Part shown: in pieces, positions 33,829 to 43,489 of the stretch
Position numbering within the stretch: position 1 is the first letter of the stretch
How the letters are laid out: each line of letters starts with the position of its first letter
Assembly (NCBI GenBank): GCA_016866775.1
Contig: VGLJ01000004.1
Span: forward strand, 62,001 to 126,000
From: Candidatus Rokuibacteriota bacterium
GTDB lineage: Bacteria; Methylomirabilota; Methylomirabilia; Rokubacteriales; CSP1-6
Length of the DNA: 64,000 nucleotides
Reading direction: 5' to 3'
Notes under the pieces: model-generated
The model's input: only the letters and a program-made list of their open reading frames with translations
Told to the model about the DNA's origin: nothing
The model's database searches: none
Position numbers and translations under genes: made by a program

Positions 33829-34287
33829 ATCTTCGACAATCGCGCGATGTCGGCGATGTCCTTCGGCCGGCCCGTCGCCGCCTTGTTCTTCAGGAGCGCG
33901 TCGCGTCCGATGAAGAAGACCGTGCGACCGTCGACCTCGGCGTCCACCCGAGAGGCCCACGCTTCGTCGAAACCGACGCCCGAGAGACTCCGTGAGCAGA
34001 TCGATGCGGCGCGGCGGAAGTCCCAGCTGAGAGACCATCCCCGCCTGTTCGAACTCCGCGGCGGTGACGCCCGCGGCTTGCAGCGGCGCGCCGAAGCGTC
34101 GCAAGGCTTCGAAGACGCGTCGGGCATTGTCCTCGGAAGGCCGGACGAAGACGTCGATGTCGCCGCTGGCCCGGGGAGCCCCATGGAACGCGAGCGCGTA
34201 GGCACCGACGACGAGGAACTCGACACCGAGATCAGCGAGAAGGACGAGCAGGTCGCGAAAATCCTCGTTCAGGCCCTCAAGCGTCAT
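33777..34287 (-). pseudogene. Nucleotidyltransferase with one-base frameshift
   Basis: Starts M-T-L-E-G-L-N-E-D-F-R-D-L-L-V-L-L. The catalytic core is intact: V-G-A-Y-A-L-A-F-H-G, then P-R-A-S-G-D-I-D-V-F-V with the D-x-D pair. Near 33990 one extra base breaks the frame after R-I-D-L-L-T. The other frame resumes S-L-S-G-V-G-F-D-E-A-W and ends with the family C-terminal motif F-I-G-R-D-A-L-L-K-N-K-A-A-T-G-R-P-K-D-I-A-D-I. The final tail is encoded by the palindromic element. The upstream small gene overlaps by 11 bases, as in a toxin-antitoxin-like pair. A single indel may be an assembly error. Confidence 0.7.
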
Positions 34288-34510
34288 CGTCGGATGGGCG
34301 TGGTGTTCCCCGACGGAAGAGCACGCCCGGGATGTTGCGACGCTCGTACGTCGGCAAGGGGCGCCCCGCGATCTTCCAGGCGGCTTCCGAGAGCGCCCAC
34401 ATCATCGCGATGCGCTCGGCGGGCGTCGTGCGCTCCGAAAGGTCGTCGGAAGGCTCCTCGCCGAGGCGGTAGCGCGCGATGGGCCATCGCGAGCGCTCGG
34501 TCGAGCTCAT
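34277..34510 (-). CDS. Small companion of nucleotidyltransferase
   Basis: 77 residues from ATG 34510 (M-S-S-T-E-R-S-R-W-P-I-A-R-Y-R-L-G-E-E-P), with R-T-T-P-A-E-R-I-A-M-M-W-A-L-S-E-A-A-W in the middle. A GGGAAG ribosome site favours this ATG over the one at 34519. The A-E-R-I-x-M-M-W-x-L segment is typical of short proteins encoded next to this nucleotidyltransferase type, where they are thought to form a two-part module. No catalytic motif. Function as antitoxin is inference. Confidence 0.65.
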   Translation of the reverse strand: MSSTERSRWPIARYRLGEEPSDDLSERTTPAERIAMMWALSEAAWKIAGRPLPTYERRNIPGVLFRRGTPRPSDDDA

Positions 34511-34583
34511 CGCGACCATCTTCCCACGCGCCGCGCTGTCCCAGGAAGATATCCTACGGTGAGGTTGCTCCGTCCCCAGGGCG

Positions 34584-36275
34584 TCAGTCGCCGCAGTCGC
34601 GGAGGACGAAGCCCGGACGGCCGCACTCCGCGATCAAGCCCTTCTCGTCGACGGTTCGCGTGCCGTTGACCCACACGCCGTGGACGCCGAGACCGGGCGT
34701 GTCGAGACGATCGGCGCCCGTCGGCAGGTCGTGCACGCGACGTTTCGGGCCACGGGCGACGCTCTTCGGATCGAAGAGCAGCAGGTCGGCCCACGCGCCG
34801 GGGACCAGCCGGCCCCGGTCCGTGATGCGATAGGCCGAGGCGACGTCGCTCGTGACGCGCTTCACCGCTTCCTCGAGCGTCAGGTCGCCGCGCTCGCGCA
34901 CCCAGTGGCCGAAGAGGTGGAGGCCAAAGCCGGCGTCGCAGAGGAACGACAGGTGCGCGCCGGCGTCCGAGAGCGCGACGGCCGCGTGCGGGTGACGCAG
35001 GAGCTTCTTCACCTCGTCCTCGTCGGTGTTGAAGAGCCGGCAGTCGAACATCGCGTCCAGCTCGCCGTCCAGGCCGAAATCGAGGAAGACGTCGAAGGGG
35101 TCGCGGCCGGATTCGCGCGCGAGCTCGCCGATGGTCTTGCCGACGAGATGGCGATGCTCGGGCCGCGTGACCGCCATGATCGTGAGGTGCGGCCACGTCT
35201 TGTTGCTGAACCGGTTGGGAACGCCCGTGGTCGCGGCCTCGTCCTTCAGACGCTTGCGGAACGACGGGTCGGCGAGCACCCGGCGGTAGTCGGCTTCGTC
35301 CTTCGCCTGGATGGCCGGCCGCCACGCGAGGAACGCCTCGAGCGGGTAGGGGTGCCGCAGCGCGAACTCCATGCCGAGCGGGAAGCAGCCCACCTGCGCC
35401 CAGAGCTCACGCCCCCGGCTCCGCGCGGCGTCGATCTCGGCGAGCTCGCGGAAGACGCGCGTGGGATCGCCCGGGTCGACGAACATCGCCGCGATCATCA
35501 CCGGGCGCGCGTTGTTCGCCGCGATCTTCTCGAGCCAGGGGATCGTCGACGTCATGCCCTTGGTGAGCATGAAGACGCCGCGGCCTGCCTCGCCGAGCGC
35601 GCCGGTGAGCGCCAGCATCTCGCGCTCGTCGGCGAGGCGCGACGGCATCGGGATGCCGTTCTCGCCGTTGTGCTGCTCGAGCGTGGAGGTGGCGAAGCCG
35701 ATGGCGCCGGCATGCATCGCTTCGACCACCAGGCGGCGCATCTCGGCGATCTCGGCCTCGGTCGCCGGACGCTTCGTCGCGTCCTCACCGAGCACGTACG
35801 TGCGTACCGACGAGTGGCCGACGAACGAGCCGACGTTCGGCACGACGCCGCGCCGCTCCATCGCGTCCAGGAACTGCGGATAGGTCTCGAAGTCCCAGCG
35901 CACGCCGGCGCGGAGCGCGTCGAGCGACATGCCTTCGACGTGCGTGAGGTTGCGCAGGGTCAGGTCGCGGTCCGCGGGGCGGCACGGCGCGATCGTGAAG
36001 CCGCAGTTGCCGATCACGACCGTGGTGACGCCGAGCGCGGTCGAGGGCGTGGCGAAGGGATCCCACGTGAGCTGCGCGTCGTAGTGGGTGTGGATGTCGA
36101 CGATGCCGGGCGCCAGCACGAGGCCGCGCGCGTCGACGCGCTCGCGCGCGGCGCCCAGGTCCGTCCCGACGGCGACGATGCGTCCGTCCTGCACGGCGAC
36201 GCCGCCCGCGCGCGCCGCGCCGCCGAGCCCGTCGACGACCGTGGCGTTCTCGACGACGAGGTCGTGCATCGTCAT
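34584..36275 (-). CDS. N-acyl-D-amino-acid deacylase family amidohydrolase
   Basis: A 563-residue metal-dependent amidohydrolase. The metal site H-T-H is His62 and His64 in D-I-H-T-H-Y-D-A-Q-L-T-W-D-P. The D-aminoacylase cysteine is Cys91 in V-V-I-G-N-C-G-F. A later S-D-A-G-A-H region carries the catalytic Asp. The enzyme releases D-amino acids from N-acyl forms; relatives also act on other N-acyl compounds and the exact substrate is open. It is translationally coupled (ATGA) to the flavin reductase gene upstream. Confidence 0.88.
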   Translation of the reverse strand: MTMHDLVVENATVVDGLGGAARAGGVAVQDGRIVAVGTDLGAARERVDARGLVLAPGIVDIHTHYDAQLTWDPFATPSTALGVTTVVIGNCGFTIAPCRPADRDLTLRNLTHVEGMSLDALRAGVRWDFETYPQFLDAMERRGVVPNVGSFVGHSSVRTYVLGEDATKRPATEAEIAEMRRLVVEAMHAGAIGFATSTLEQHNGENGIPMPSRLADEREMLALTGALGEAGRGVFMLTKGMTSTIPWLEKIAANNARPVMIAAMFVDPGDPTRVFRELAEIDAARSRGRELWAQVGCFPLGMEFALRHPYPLEAFLAWRPAIQAKDEADYRRVLADPSFRKRLKDEAATTGVPNRFSNKTWPHLTIMAVTRPEHRHLVGKTIGELARESGRDPFDVFLDFGLDGELDAMFDCRLFNTDEDEVKKLLRHPHAAVALSDAGAHLSFLCDAGFGLHLFGHWVRERGDLTLEEAVKRVTSDVASAYRITDRGRLVPGAWADLLLFDPKSVARGPKRRVHDLPTGADRLDTPGLGVHGVWVNGTRTVDEKGLIAECGRPGFVLRDCGD

Positions 36276-36886
36276 CCGCGGTAGTCGGGATTCGGGCGCT
36301 TCATCTCGAAGATCTGGTGGATGTGACTGTAGAGGTTGCCGCAGAGCCGGCCGAGCGGACGGAGCGCGTGCATGTCGAGGCGGCCGGTCTTCGGATCGTA
36401 GACGTCGTCGCGCACGTGCCACTGGACGATCTCGCCCAGCACGAGGTGGGCCTTCTTGCCGACGGGCAGGATCTGCACCACGCGGCACTCCATGTTGATC
36501 GGCGCCTCCGCCACGCGCGGCGCCGTCACCACCGCGCTCGGCACGGGCGTGAGTCTTGTGACGAGGAACTCGTCGACGTCGGCCGGGTAGTCGCCCGAGG
36601 AGAGATTCATCCGCTCGGCACAGTCGTCGTCGACGATGTTGACGACGAACTCGCCGACGGCTTCGACGTTCCTCAACGTGTCTTTCTTTCCGGTCTCGCG
36701 CGCCGAGCACGAGAACGCGATGGTCGGCGGCGTGTCGGTGATCGCCATGAAGTAGCTGAACGGCGCGAGGTTCCTGACCCCGTCCGCGTCGACGCTCGAA
36801 ACCCACGCGATCGGGCGGGGGACGACCGAGCTGATGAGCAGCTTGTAGACCGACGTGGGGTCGAGCGTCCGCGGATCGAGCTGCAT
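36272..36886 (-). CDS. Flavin reductase-like, FMN-binding split barrel
   Basis: A 204-residue protein of the flavin reductase-like split-barrel family. It starts with S-V-V-P-R-P-I-A-W-V-S-S-V-D-A-D-G-V-R-N-L-A-P-F-S-Y-F, the flavin-binding strand region, and contains K-K-D-T-L-R-N and E-F-V-V-N-I-V. Such proteins give reduced FMN or act as oxidases. It lies 3 bases after the metallo-hydrolase gene and overlaps the amidohydrolase, so the three form an operon. It could feed the luciferase-like monooxygenases in the window. Confidence 0.86.
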   Translation of the reverse strand: MQLDPRTLDPTSVYKLLISSVVPRPIAWVSSVDADGVRNLAPFSYFMAITDTPPTIAFSCSARETGKKDTLRNVEAVGEFVVNIVDDDCAERMNLSSGDYPADVDEFLVTRLTPVPSAVVTAPRVAEAPINMECRVVQILPVGKKAHLVLGEIVQWHVRDDVYDPKTGRLDMHALRPLGRLCGNLYSHIHQIFEMKRPNPDYRG

Positions 36887-36889
36887 GCG

Positions 36890-38329
36890 TTACCGTCCGA
36901 TCGTCCGGTCGAGCTCGCCGTACGGCACGATCCGGCCGTGGAGCGGCAGGATCTGCGCCACGTCCAGCTTGAGCTTACGGAGATGATCGGCGAAGCCGAG
37001 GGTATAGGGGCTCGGCGGCGTCGGCGGCGCGACGTTCGGCGCGAGCGGTGTGAAGACGTCGGCCTCGACGAGCAGCTTTTCCTTCGGCAGGTAGACCATC
37101 AGGAGATCGTCGGCGTGGCCATTGCCGGCGATGTGGTGGATCTCGACCGTCCGCGTGCCGTCGTCGAGCACCCGGCGGCTTCTCACACCTTCGACCGAGC
37201 CCGTGCGCCCCGCCTTCGCGAGCGCGTCCGGCCTCACCGTGGCGCGCGCCGCGAGGGCTCGGCCGACGAACTCCCGGGCGCTCTCGTGCGTGATCACGGT
37301 GACGTTGCGCGCGGCGAAGCCGCGGATGCCACCGAGGTGATCGAAGTGATGATGGCTCACGACCACGTAGCGGATCGGCTTCGACGGCGGCAGCGCGCGC
37401 GCCTCGCCGATGACCGCGAACGCGCGCTCGTCGTTCAGCGGTCCTTCCACCACGATGCCGTAGTCCTTCATCTCGATCAGCACACTGTGATGCGTGCCGC
37501 CCGTGATGTACCAGACACCGTCCGCCACCATCTGGCTCGCGACGCGCGCGTAGGGCTGCGGCGTCTGCCGCACCGGGGCGGGGACCGCGGCGTCGAAGAC
37601 GACGTTCGGCTGCACGTCGGTGACGACGACGTCGGCGCTCGGATGCCCGCCGGAGGACTGGCGGATCTTCGTCGGAAACTTCCCGCCGCCGAAGTCCTTG
37701 TAGTCGCCGTAGACGATCTCCGTCCGGATGTCGCCGAGCACCGCGTTCGGCACCGTCCCGACCACCTTCTCGATGAGGTTCTGGTCGTTGACGAGCGCCT
37801 CGGCCTTGAAGCGCTCCGGCACGGCGACGGTGATCGTGCGGCCTTGCATCGAGCCCTTGCCGGCGAGCGCGGCCTTCACGATGCCGTGGGGCGTCGCCCA
37901 GAGCTGGAACTGCCGGTCGGCGACGGTGATCGGCGCGGGGACGGCGGCGTCGCCCACCATGTTCCAGGCATGATCGCCACGCAGGACGAACTCCTGCCGG
38001 CGCTCACCGCGCGCCGGCTGGACGCCACCACCGCGCGGCGGATTCTCGGCCTGGGTCGTCACGATGACGTCGCGCATCGCGCCGGTGTCATAGTCGAGCG
38101 AGCGCGAGGAGCTCTTGAGGTTGAAGCGTGGCCACGGCCCGCCCGGTGTCGCGCTCTGACCGACGGCGTGGATCACCCCGGATCCCTCGTAGGCGATCGA
38201 CGTCACGCGGTCGGCGCCGAGCGCGTTGGCGACGGCGTCGAGCGCGGCTTTGTCGCTCTGGGCGTGGACGGCAAGGGGCGACGACAGCAGGATGACCGCG
38301 GCGATGACCGTCACCGAAAGCGTGCGCAT
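36890..38329 (-). CDS. Exported metallo-beta-lactamase-fold hydrolase
   Basis: A 479-residue protein with a signal peptide (M-R-T-L-S-V-T-V-I-A-A-V-I-L-L, cleavage V-H-A-Q-S). About 240 residues of unassigned domain come first. The C-terminal metallo-beta-lactamase fold carries H-H-H-F-D-H-L-G-G (about residue 325), a later I-A-G-N-G-H-A-D-D and a final P-L-H-G-R. It is a periplasmic zinc or iron hydrolase of unknown substrate. A TAGCAT -10-like element lies 28 bases before the start at about 38363. It heads an operon with the flavin reductase and D-aminoacylase-like genes. Confidence 0.85.
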   Translation of the reverse strand: MRTLSVTVIAAVILLSSPLAVHAQSDKAALDAVANALGADRVTSIAYEGSGVIHAVGQSATPGGPWPRFNLKSSSRSLDYDTGAMRDVIVTTQAENPPRGGGVQPARGERRQEFVLRGDHAWNMVGDAAVPAPITVADRQFQLWATPHGIVKAALAGKGSMQGRTITVAVPERFKAEALVNDQNLIEKVVGTVPNAVLGDIRTEIVYGDYKDFGGGKFPTKIRQSSGGHPSADVVVTDVQPNVVFDAAVPAPVRQTPQPYARVASQMVADGVWYITGGTHHSVLIEMKDYGIVVEGPLNDERAFAVIGEARALPPSKPIRYVVVSHHHFDHLGGIRGFAARNVTVITHESAREFVGRALAARATVRPDALAKAGRTGSVEGVRSRRVLDDGTRTVEIHHIAGNGHADDLLMVYLPKEKLLVEADVFTPLAPNVAPPTPPSPYTLGFADHLRKLKLDVAQILPLHGRIVPYGELDRTIGR

Positions 38330-38491
38330 GGCTGATCCCCCGTCTCACGAATGAGCGGCCGGATGCTACCACACGGAAAGACACGCGGGCTTGGTTGGCG
38401 GCGACCTCGCCCCCGGTCGTTGCCCACCGACGCAGGCGCCGCTCCCTTGCCGGCGATGCCCGCGCCGATCGGAACGTGAGCGCGAAGCGGA

Positions 38492-38497
38492 TATAGT
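38492..38497 (+). promoter_or_regulatory. Putative -10 element, TATAGT
   Basis: TATAGT lies 32 bases before the chromate transporter start and is the best -10 match in the 200-base divergent gap. The rest of 38330-38529 shows nothing I can name. Confidence 0.35.
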
Positions 38498-38529
38498 CCT
38501 CGCGTGGTTCGCCGTGAGCGAGGTGAACG

Positions 38530-39717
38530 ATGAGCGGTCGTGGGTCCGTTCTGGAAGTTCTCGCGGTCTCGACGAGGCTCGGACTCACCTCGTTCGGTGG
38601 ACCCGTCGCGCACCTCGGATACTTCCGCGAGGAATACGTGCGGCGGCGCAAATGGCTCACGGAGGACGCGTACGCCGACCTCGTCGCCCTCTGTCAGTTC
38701 CTGCCAGGACCGACCAGCAGCCAGGTCGGCGTCGCCATCGGGATTCTCCGCGCGGGACTGCCGGGCGCCGTCGCCGCGTGGCTCGGCTTCACCGTGCCCT
38801 CCGCCATCGCGCTGGTGGTCTTCGCGTTCGGGCTGCAGCGGCTGGGTGTCAGCGATGCGGGGTGGCTGCACGGGCTGAAAATCGCCGCCGTCGCCGTGGT
38901 GGCGAATGCCGTCTGGGGCATGGCGCGCTCGCTCGCTCCCGATCGGGAACGCGCGACACTCGCGCTCGCCGCGGCGATCATCGTCCTCTCCTGGCCGGGC
39001 GCGCCGGGGCAAGTTCTCGTGATCGCCCTCGCCGGTCTCGTGGGCTGGCGCCTGCTCGGCGGTTCACGCCACGACGAGCGCGTCGCGCTTGCCACGACGG
39101 TCGGCCGGGGGACCGCCGTCGCGTCGCTCACGATCTTTTTCGCGCTCCTCCTCCTGTTGCCCGTCATTCGCCAGGCCTCGCCGAGCCCGGCGCTCGACGT
39201 CTTCGACAGCTTCTTCCGCGTCGGATCGCTGGTGTTCGGCGGTGGACACGTCGTGCTGCCGCTGTTGCAGGCGGAAGTCGTTCCTTCAGGGTGGGTGACC
39301 AACGAAGAGTTCGTCGCGGGCTACGGCGCCGCCCAGGCGGTGCCGGGGCCATTGTTCACGTTCGCAGCGTACCTCGGCGCGGTGATGCATCGGCCGCCCA
39401 ACGGCATCGCGGGCGCCGCGCTCGCGCTCGGCGCCATCTTCCTTCCGACATTCCTCATGGTCGTGGGCGCGTTGCCGTTCTTGAGCGCGCTCCGCACGCG
39501 TCCCGCGTTCCAGGCGGCGCTTCGCGGCATCAACGCCGGGGTGGTCGGGCTCCTGCTCGCGGCGCTCTACCATCCCGTCTGGACCAGCGCGATCACCGCG
39601 CCGGCGGACGTCGCGCTCGCGCTCGTGACGTTCGCGCTGCTCGCGCTCTGGAACCTCCCGGCGTGGCTCGTCGTCGTGATCGCCGCGCTCGGCGGCGCGG
39701 CGCTCGGGCTCGTGTGA
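38530..39717 (+). CDS. chrA: Chromate transporter ChrA, full length
   Basis: A 395-residue inner-membrane CHR-family transporter with both homologous halves. The first half has S-F-G-G-P-V-A-H-L-G-Y-F-R-E-E-Y-V and C-Q-F-L-P-G-P-T-S-S-Q-V-G. The second has F-G-G-G-H-V-V-L-P-L-L and G-A-A-Q-A-V-P-G-P-L-F-T-F. It exports chromate, or a related oxyanion, at the expense of the proton gradient. Its stop abuts the convergent response-regulator stop. Confidence 0.92.
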   Translation: MSGRGSVLEVLAVSTRLGLTSFGGPVAHLGYFREEYVRRRKWLTEDAYADLVALCQFLPGPTSSQVGVAIGILRAGLPGAVAAWLGFTVPSAIALVVFAFGLQRLGVSDAGWLHGLKIAAVAVVANAVWGMARSLAPDRERATLALAAAIIVLSWPGAPGQVLVIALAGLVGWRLLGGSRHDERVALATTVGRGTAVASLTIFFALLLLLPVIRQASPSPALDVFDSFFRVGSLVFGGGHVVLPLLQAEVVPSGWVTNEEFVAGYGAAQAVPGPLFTFAAYLGAVMHRPPNGIAGAALALGAIFLPTFLMVVGALPFLSALRTRPAFQAALRGINAGVVGLLLAALYHPVWTSAITAPADVALALVTFALLALWNLPAWLVVVIAALGGAALGLV

Positions 39718-40050
39718 CTACGCGGCGGGAATCTCGCTCGTGAACGTCCAGTGCCGGACCAGCGACGTCCGCTTCTCGACGAACTCGCCGAGCTTCAACG
39801 GCTTGGTGACGTACCCGTTCGCTCCCGCGCGACAGGCGGCCGCGATCGCCTCTTTCCGCACGACGAGGGGCCGTGCGGGTGCCGTGTGCCGTTCCTCGAC
39901 GTAACGACGGAGGAAATCCAGCGCGGCCTCGCCCTCCTTCACCCGCGACGTCCGAACCCCGGTGTTTTCCTGGAGCGCGCGCAGGACGAAACGCGCGTGG
40001 TCGGAATTGTCTTCGACCAGGAGGATGTCGAGCTTGCCTCGCGTCGTCAC
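39718..40050 (-). CDS. Response regulator with phospho-acceptor region deleted
   Basis: 110 residues; relatives are about 145. The start I-L-L-V-E-D-N-S-D-H-A-R-F-V-L-R-A-L and the middle E-G-E-A-A-L-D-F-L-R-R-Y match Rcp1/CheY-like regulators. The end G-A-N-G-Y-V-T-K-P-L-K-L carries the conserved Lys. Between A-P-A-R-P-L and V-V-R-K-E-A-I-A, some 35 residues are absent in frame. That segment would hold the phosphorylated Asp (L-L-D-L-x-L-P) and the Thr/Ser. The protein therefore cannot be phosphorylated in the usual way. The GTG start overlaps the kinase stop (GTGA). The loss could be biological or an assembly error. Confidence 0.75.
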   Translation of the reverse strand: MTTRGKLDILLVEDNSDHARFVLRALQENTGVRTSRVKEGEAALDFLRRYVEERHTAPARPLVVRKEAIAAACRAGANGYVTKPLKLGEFVEKRTSLVRHWTFTSEIPAA

Positions 40051-41166
40051 GACGTCTGCGGCCACGTGAAGCAGAACGTCGCGCCCTTGCCCCGGGCCGA
40101 TTCGACGCGCAGCCGTCCGTCGACGCCGTCCACGATCTTCTTGACGATCGTGAGGCCGACGCCCGTGCCGTCCACCGGCAGCTCCTTGAGGCGCTGGAAT
40201 GGCTCGAAGATCTTGGCGTGGTACGCGGGATCGATGCCGATGCCGTTGTCGCGCACGTAATACTCGACGACACCGCTGTCCGCGCGCCGGCCGATCTCGA
40301 TCGACGCCTCCGCCACCGGGCCCAGGTACTTCACGGCGTTGCCGACGAGGTGGCCGAAGACCTGCTCGAGCTGCACGCGGAGCCCGCGCACCTCGCCGAG
40401 CTCGCCGCGCGTGACTTTCACGTCGCGCTTCCGGATCGTCGCCGCGTGACGCTCGATCGACAGGTCCGCGACCTCGTCGAGCGAGACCTTCTCGATCGCG
40501 CCTTCTTCGCGGCCGATCCGCGACAGCGCGAGCACGTTGCTCAGGAGCGCGCCCATCTCGCCGACCGTGGCCGCGATGCGCCCGACGTAGTGCTGCGCCT
40601 GCTCGCCGATCTCGTCGCTGCACTCCTCGACGAGGAGGCCGGCCATCCCTTGCAGGCTCACGAGCGGCGTCTTGAGGTCGTGCGAGAGCGCCCACGCGAA
40701 GCTGTCGAGCTCGGCGTTCCGCGCCTGCAGCACGACCGCCTGCTCGCGGAGGTTCGCCTCGCTGACCGCCAGGTTCTCGCGCGTGCGCGCGGCGCGCAGC
40801 ACGTACCGCAGGCGATAGCCGAGGAGCACCCAGTTCAGGGGCTTGGTGATGAAGTCGGTGGCGCTGACCTCGTAGGCCTTGTGGATCGCGTCGACGTCCT
40901 CGGCGCCGGTCATCATCATCACGGGGGTGTTCGCGCCTTCGGGCATCTGCCGGATCTGGCCGCAGACCGAGAAGCCGTCGGCCTTCGGCATGTTGACGTC
41001 CAGGAGGACGATGTCGGGGGCGGCAGCGGGAGAACGCCTCCACGCCCGCCGCCCCGTCGGTCGCCGCTTCCACCGCGAAGCCGTCCTGCTCCAGCGCGGC
41101 GCGCGCGAGCATCTGCAATGCCGCGTCGTCGTCCACCACCAGGACAAGGGGCTTCGCGTCGCTCAT
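40047..41166 (-). CDS. Receiver-histidine kinase hybrid, one frameshift
   Basis: Reading M-S-D-A-K-P-L-V-L-V-V-D-D-D-A-A from ATG 41166, the frame breaks near 41031 and resumes A-A-P-D-I-V-L-L-D-V-N-M-P-K-A-D-G-F, so one receiver domain is complete when corrected. A coiled-coil linker follows, then HisKA with S-H-D-L-K-T-P-L (catalytic His), and an ATPase domain with N-A-V-K-Y, D-N-G-I-G-I-D and G-T-G-V-G-L-T-I-V. The protein is soluble, about 373 residues, and resembles kinases partnered with Rcp1-type regulators, which is what follows it. It starts 5 bases after the PstS-like stop. Confidence 0.8.
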
Positions 41167-41171
41167 TCCTT

Positions 41172-41980
41172 CTAGCCCTCGACCGGAACGTGGTTGGTCT
41201 TGCGCATGATCGTGCGCGCAATGTCGGTCTTGAGGAAGTCGAGGAACGCCTTCATGCCGGGCGTGAAGTCGGTCTTGTAGACGAAGCCGAGCCCGATGCC
41301 GAGCTTGTACTCTTCTTCGTCGGAGCGACGCCACCGACCGTCACGGTCTGGAAGCGGTGCATCTCGGCCTCGCTGAGCGGCATGAAGCCGATCGCGCCGG
41401 GGAACTTCTTCATCGACTCGACCAGATCGGGGTTGCGGAGGTTCGGGTGCGCGGCCCCCGTGATCTCGAGCTTGGTGAAGCACGCCATGTGCTGGCGGAT
41501 CGCCTTCATGTTCGACCCGTCCTCGGGGCGCGCCTGCACCTCGACCGGCAGGTCGTTGCCGCCCACCTGCTTCCAGTTCGTCACCTTGCCGCTGTAGAGA
41601 TCGCAGATCTGCGCCTCCGAGAGGTCACGCACGCCGGCCTTCGCGCCCACCACAAACGCGACGGGCACGCGCGCGAACTCGAGGTACTTGAAGTCTCCGT
41701 ACTTCGCGACTTCCTCGGGCGTCGGCTTGCGCGCCACGCGCCCGATCGGGAACTCGCCCGTGCCGACGACGCGCACGCCGCCGTCCGAGCCGATCGAGTT
41801 CGGCACGACGACCTTGCGGTCCGGATACTGCGCGGTGTAGTGCGCGACCAGCTCGCGGAGCAGGTCGGTGAGGTCGCCGCTGCCGGGCAGCGTCACGGGC
41901 TCCATGCTCGACGCCTGCAGGGCGGGCGCCAGCGCCGCGAGGGCCAGGGCGGCGACGAGGGCGATCACGTATTTCCGCAT
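41172..41980 (-). CDS. PstS-like periplasmic binding protein, one frameshift
   Basis: The signal peptide is M-R-K-Y-V-I-A-L-V-A-A-L-A-L (cleavage near L-Q-A-S). The mature part V-T-L-P-G-S-G-D-L-T-D-L-L-R-E-L-V, Y-S-G-K-V-T-N-W-K-Q-V-G-G, and P-G-A-I-G-F-M-P belong to the phosphate-binding PstS/PBP-like family. Near 41318 one base breaks the frame; the other frame resumes Y-K-L-G-I-G-L-G-F-V-Y-K and ends at 41172. There is no pst permease here. It lies between a cytochrome-like gene and a kinase, so a sensing rather than transport role is likely. A GGAGGAG site precedes ATG 41980. Confidence 0.75.
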
Positions 41981-42007
41981 GTCGTTCTCCTCCTTTGTTC
42001 GCGATGC

Positions 42008-43489
42008 CTACGGCTGCAGGACCACGCGCACCGGCTTGATGTGCTCGCTGTGCCGGGTCTGCACGCGGTTGTAGAGCGCGACGGTGATGTAGACCGGCTC
42101 GCCGGGCACGAACGGCACGTCGTACTTGCTGGCGGTGTCGAGCGCGCGACGGGTCTCGAGCGTCCAGCGTCCGTCCTTCCACTGCGCCTTGCCCCGGACG
42201 TGGCCGCGGTCGCCGGTCAGCGGGCCGATCACGATGTTCGGGATCAGCGTGCCGACCGGGAACGTGTCCGCCTCCTTCGTGTACGGAATCGCCTCCGCCT
42301 TGTGGATCCACCAGATCCGGCCGTAACTCCGACGTGCTCGCATCGGGGTTCACGTGGACGGCGGCGCCGAGCGGCGGCGGCAGGAACTTCGGAACGACGT
42401 ACGTGTCCCGCAGCGGCTTCTTCGCGTCGACCTTCATGAAGTTGTACGCGTAGCCGCCGCCCTGGTCGGGATCGGCGTAGTAGCCGCCCGTATAGCGCTC
42501 GCCGGCCTTGATCGGCTGCGCGGGGCCGATGTGCTGGTCGTCCACGTAGCCCGGCTCGCCGGTGAGCTCACCGACCGGATTCGTGCGCACGGACTTCCAG
42601 TGCCAGATGTCGCCCGGGGTGCCGTCGGTCGTGTAGTGCAGACCGTGCTTGTCACCCGTGGCGCTCAGCGGGCCGGCGCCGAGGTGGCACGTCGAGGCAC
42701 AGCTGCCGTTGCGGACCTTGGTGATGTACATCGACAGCTTGTCTTCGTAGTAGCGGTTCTCGTCCGCGTTCTCGAGCGCGGTCTGGAGCACCTTCCAGCC
42801 CTGCTCGGTCTTGAGCAGCGGGTAGCGCTTGTAGCTGACGTCCGGATCCGTCCACTGGAACTGGAAGTAGACGTGCGCGCCGTCGTGCACGGCCTTGACG
42901 GAGACGTCCGCGACGTCGACCACAGCGCGGGCTTGCTCTTGAAGAAGCGGCGGTGGCGCAGTCCGTCGACGAGCTTCCGGAGGTCGGAGCGCGAGATGCG
43001 CAGCTTGCGGGCGGTGCCCGACTTGAAGAGGTAGCCAACGTAGACGCCCGCGACGAGCAGCATCAGGAACGCCGACCACACGTGCAGGACGATCAGGTTG
43101 ATCCCGAACATCGCCCCGGCGGGCGAGACGGTCGCGAGGACCTTCGACCACATCCCCATGTGAAGGCCGCCGAACGGACTTTCCTCGTAGCCCCACCCGA
43201 TTCGCATACCCGACAAAAGGTTCAGCGCGAGGAGCAGCGTCATCGACCAGTGACAGACGGTGACGAACAGCCGCGCCTTGGCGCTGCGCGAAGCACGGCG
43301 CCGATCCGCCTTCGGATTGCGCTCGAGGATCTCGTCCAGGCTGACCTTGCCGAGCGTGTGCGGCAGGTCGCTCGCGGGGCGCCGTGGGCCGTGGTGGCGA
43401 TCGGTCTCCGGACGCGGGCGATGCTTGTGGGTCCGGTCGACCTCGGAATGCCCCGACCTGCGTCGAACGTCGAGCTCTTCGTCCCGCAC
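42008..43489 (-). CDS. Cytochrome b-type/ethylbenzene dehydrogenase-related heme protein, two frameshifts
   Basis: From GTG 43489 (seven bases after AAAGGAG) the protein has a basic N-terminus. Helices with conserved His follow (F-V-T-V-C-H-W-S-M-T-L-L-L-A-L-N and L-I-V-L-H-V-W-S-A-F-L-M), as in b561/NarI-type membrane cytochromes. Near 42925 one base breaks the frame; the next part (V-D-V-A-D-V-S-V-K-A-V-H-D-G-A-H-V-Y-F-Q-F-Q-W-T-D) is the heme-binding domain of ethylbenzene dehydrogenase relatives. It contains C-A-S-T-C-H, a Cys-x3-Cys-His motif. A second break near 42330 leads to the end. About 490 residues when corrected; two genes rather than one cannot be excluded. It is first in the minus-strand operon with the PstS-like and kinase genes. 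Confidence 0.7.
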
